From Candidatus Woesearchaeota archaeon (GTDB taxonomy: Archaea; Nanobdellota; Nanobdellia; Woesearchaeales; JAUUYB01), in the NCBI GenBank assembly GCA_030590605.1, contig JAUUYB010000044.1:1-7981 (forward strand): a stretch of DNA of 7,981 nt, read 5' to 3'. Shown here piece after piece: positions 6,270 through 7,981 of the stretch; within the stretch, counting starts at the first letter, position 1; each line of letters begins with the position of its first letter. The notes under the pieces are model-generated. The model searched no databases. It was not told where the DNA came from and saw only the letters and a program-made list of their open reading frames with translations. Both the position numbers and the translations under genes were made by a program.

Positions 6270-6937
6270 GACCCTCAAACATATTCGAGGTCTATGAAGA
6301 CCAACGTGGAAAACGCAAGTCTCTATTCACAAAGAACCTTATCAAAGGGAATCCAGTCTATGGCGAAAGGATATTTCGAAATCAAGGAGAGGAATTCAGA
6401 GAATGGGACCCGAGCAGGAGCAAGCTCGCAGCAACTATCATGAAAGGCTCGACCAATGTCGGCATCAGGAAAGGAGATGTCGTACTGTACCTTGGAGCAG
6501 CCTCCGGGACTACGCCATCTCATATCTCAGATATGGTAGGAGAGAGCGGATTTGTATTCGGAGTGGAGTTTTCGCCAAGAGTACTGAGGGATCTTGTGTT
6601 CGTGGCAGAGAAACGAAAGAACATCATCCCGATCCTTGCAGACGCGAACAAGCCGCTTTCATATGCTGGAAGGATTGTCGTAGCAGACATAGTCTACCAA
6701 GATGTGGCACAGCGGAACCAGGCAGAAATCTTTTTGAAAAATTGTAAATATTTCCTGAAGCCAGGCGGATATGGGTTGCTTGCAGTGAAAGCGAAATCAA
6801 TCGATATCTCAAGGCGTCCACGGGACGTATTCAATGAGGTCAGACAGGATATCGAGAAAGAACTCATCATAATCGATTATAGAGAGCTTGGACCTTTCGA
6901 GAAAGACCATTGCATGTATATCTGTAAGAAGAAGTGA
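6266..6937 (+). CDS. flpA: fibrillarin-like rRNA/tRNA 2'-O-methyltransferase, 223 aa
   Basis: This SAM-dependent enzyme 2'-O-methylates rRNA or tRNA at sites chosen by box C/D guide RNAs, working with Nop5 and L7Ae. The Rossmann-type core shows the SAM loop YLGAASGTTPSHISD (75-89), a second motif FGVEFSPRVLRDL (98-110) and the YQDVAQRNQAEI segment (144-155). Candidate catalytic tetrad residues are K53 in RSKLAA, D146 in QDVAQ, a lysine in VKAKSID (174-180) and H215 in FEKDHCMY. The N-terminal domain and the total length are standard for archaeal fibrillarin. The start overlaps the Nop5 stop as ATGA, the usual operon partner arrangement in archaea. Confidence 0.96.
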   Translation: MRPSNIFEVYEDQRGKRKSLFTKNLIKGNPVYGERIFRNQGEEFREWDPSRSKLAATIMKGSTNVGIRKGDVVLYLGAASGTTPSHISDMVGESGFVFGVEFSPRVLRDLVFVAEKRKNIIPILADANKPLSYAGRIVVADIVYQDVAQRNQAEIFLKNCKYFLKPGGYGLLAVKAKSIDISRRPRDVFNEVRQDIEKELIIIDYRELGPFEKDHCMYICKKK

Positions 6938-6969
6938 AATAATTCTACAATCTATTTCCTAAACATAGT

Positions 6970-6977
6970 TTTATATA
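6970..6977 (+). promoter_or_regulatory. TATA box of the inositol monophosphatase family gene
   Basis: TTTATATA is centred 26-27 bases before the ATG at 7000. It lies in the 62-base gap after fibrillarin, so the phosphatase gene probably has its own leaderless transcript rather than depending only on read-through from nop5. Confidence 0.6.
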
Positions 6978-6999
6978 GAAAATGCAAGAAGGAACACTC

Positions 7000-7776
7000 A
7001 TGAAAGAATCAAGAGAGCTTACAATCGCTAAGAAAACCGCGCGAGCTGCAGGGAAACTTGTCATGAGATATTATGGCAAGGCGAAAGTTGAGGTAAAGCG
7101 GGACGGAAGCTTTGTCACAGCAGCAGATAAGGCAAGCGAGAAGTTCATCAAAAAAGAGATTACCAAGGCATTTCCAGATCATTCTATCCTTGGGGAAGAA
7201 ACAGGTATCACAGGAGATGGATCAGATTATCTTTGGTGCGTGGATCCAGTAGACGGAACTACGAACTTCAAGGTGCAGAATCCTTTCTTCAATGTGTCGA
7301 TCGCGCTTACTAAAAATGGCAAGCCACTTGTCGGAGTGGTTTATTTTCCGGTGATGGATGAGATATTCTATGCAGAGAAAGGGAAAGGTGCTTTCCTTAA
7401 TGGAAAAAAGATACATGTGACTAGTACTAATAAGATTCAGGATTCTTTCCTACTGTATTGTCCGGGACGGAATATGCTGCATAACGCAAAGATGCTTCGG
7501 TTCGAGATGAAAGTCAGAGATATGAACGGGCATATACGGCACTTCGGCGCTGCAGCACTTGAACTCTGCTTCACCGCATGCGGCAGAGGGGAAGCTTTCT
7601 TAATGCCTAATGTGAAACCATGGGATGTGGCAGCAGGAACACTTATCATTACAGAAGCAGGAGGGAAAGTGACGACTTATCAAGGAAAGATATTCGATAT
7701 CAATTCAGGGTCTCTAATCGCATCGAACGGGAAGGTGCACAGCAATATCCTCTCAATCATCAAAAAGATTTATTAA
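7000..7776 (+). CDS. inositol monophosphatase / fructose-1,6-bisphosphatase family protein, 258 aa
   Basis: This is a Mg2+-dependent sugar phosphatase of the IMPase superfamily. Archaeal members often hydrolyse both inositol-1-phosphate and fructose-1,6-bisphosphate, serving inositol-lipid or solute synthesis and gluconeogenesis. Metal ligands are visible in GEETG (65-69, E66), CVDPVDGTTNF (80-90, D82 and D85) and KPWDVAAGTLIITEAGG (206-222, D209). FGAAALELCFTACGRGEAF (182-200) matches the family's substrate-binding region. Length is normal. The frame extends to an ATG at 6982, but that codon is only five bases from the TATA box. The ATG at 7000 has both the 26-base TATA spacing and AGGA a few bases upstream. 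Exact substrate cannot be told from sequence; a 3'-phosphoadenosine phosphatase (CysQ-like) role is less likely but possible. Confidence 0.9.
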   Translation: MKESRELTIAKKTARAAGKLVMRYYGKAKVEVKRDGSFVTAADKASEKFIKKEITKAFPDHSILGEETGITGDGSDYLWCVDPVDGTTNFKVQNPFFNVSIALTKNGKPLVGVVYFPVMDEIFYAEKGKGAFLNGKKIHVTSTNKIQDSFLLYCPGRNMLHNAKMLRFEMKVRDMNGHIRHFGAAALELCFTACGRGEAFLMPNVKPWDVAAGTLIITEAGGKVTTYQGKIFDINSGSLIASNGKVHSNILSIIKKIY

Positions 7777-7785
7777 GGATAAAAT

Positions 7786-7793
7786 GCATATAT
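7786..7793 (+). promoter_or_regulatory. probable TATA box of the secreted-protein gene
   Basis: GCATATAT lies about 23 bases (centre to start) before the ATG at 7813, slightly closer than the other promoters here. A GAGGG (7803-7807) follows, five bases before the ATG, and may act as a ribosome binding site if there is a short leader. Confidence 0.4.
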
Positions 7794-7812
7794 CCATAAA
7801 AAGAGGGATATC

Positions 7813-7981
7813 ATGAAAAAACACACTCAAAGGATACTCATCAAGTCAATCTATGTTTTGATAGTCACAACAATCGCCTGGATGGGGATCGCAGTCGCAC
7901 AAGTCGTGTTCGACGACGCAGACTGGGACAGCCAAAACGACGGCACCCCTGCAAGCGACGGAGACACCATCACCGAAGGGA
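7813..7981 (+). CDS. N-terminus of a secreted, Asp-rich protein (3' partial)
   Basis: Only the first 56 codons are in the window. They begin with a clear Sec-type signal peptide: a basic start (MKKHTQRILIKS), a hydrophobic core (IYVLIVTTIAWMGIAV, 13-28) and a likely cleavage site after AVA (27-29). The mature part starts QVVFDDADWDSQNDG and is rich in Asp, Gly, Ser and Thr (34-56). Spaced aspartates in DDADWDSQNDG and SDGD recall calcium-binding or cell-surface repeat proteins, but this is too short to assign a family. The protein is probably exported to the cell surface. The gene appears to be a separate transcription unit. Confidence 0.7.
   Translation, partial: MKKHTQRILIKSIYVLIVTTIAWMGIAVAQVVFDDADWDSQNDGTPASDGDTITEG

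Noticed and set aside
1..7981. CRISPR array, prophage, intact insertion sequence or defence system
   Set aside because: No regularly spaced direct repeats, transposase, integrase or nuclease genes were found. The content is mostly core metabolism and RNA modification.

Overview
The window is archaeal. It carries a box C/D ribonucleoprotein gene pair (nop5-fibrillarin), an archaeal-type UMP kinase and a four-subunit 2-oxoacid:ferredoxin oxidoreductase. It also shows TATA boxes centred about 26-27 bases upstream of several start codons, which is the archaeal pattern and points to leaderless mRNAs. The oxidoreductase suggests anaerobic or fermentative metabolism with ferredoxin as electron carrier. 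The lineage cannot be fixed from the sequence; a small-genome (DPANN-like) archaeon is a guess based only on compact gene packing.

Left part (1-1061, + strand): three tightly coupled genes joined by ATGA stop/start overlaps. They are the last 18 codons of one membrane protein, a 115-residue four-helix half-size DMT/EamA-type transporter, and pyrH (UMP kinase). A convergent 242-residue protein of unknown function (1058-1786, - strand) overlaps the pyrH stop by 4 bases. It probably starts at a GTG with its own TATA box.

Centre (1982-5232, - strand): a por operon in the order porG-porD-porA-[zinc-ribbon protein]-porB. Together, gamma, delta (two 4Fe-4S clusters), alpha and beta (TPP and one 4Fe-4S cluster) form an enzyme that oxidises pyruvate or a related 2-oxoacid to acyl-CoA and reduces ferredoxin. 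The unusual element is a small gene for a CxxC/CxC zinc-ribbon-like protein placed between porA and porB. Its end overlaps the porB start.

Right part (5358-7981, + strand): a divergent nop5-fibrillarin operon for 2'-O-methylation of RNA, then an inositol monophosphatase/fructose-1,6-bisphosphatase family gene with its own promoter, then the first 56 codons of a secreted Asp-rich protein. Between the divergent por and nop5 promoters is a roughly 125-base hairpin-containing segment that lies outside both predicted transcripts and is unexplained.
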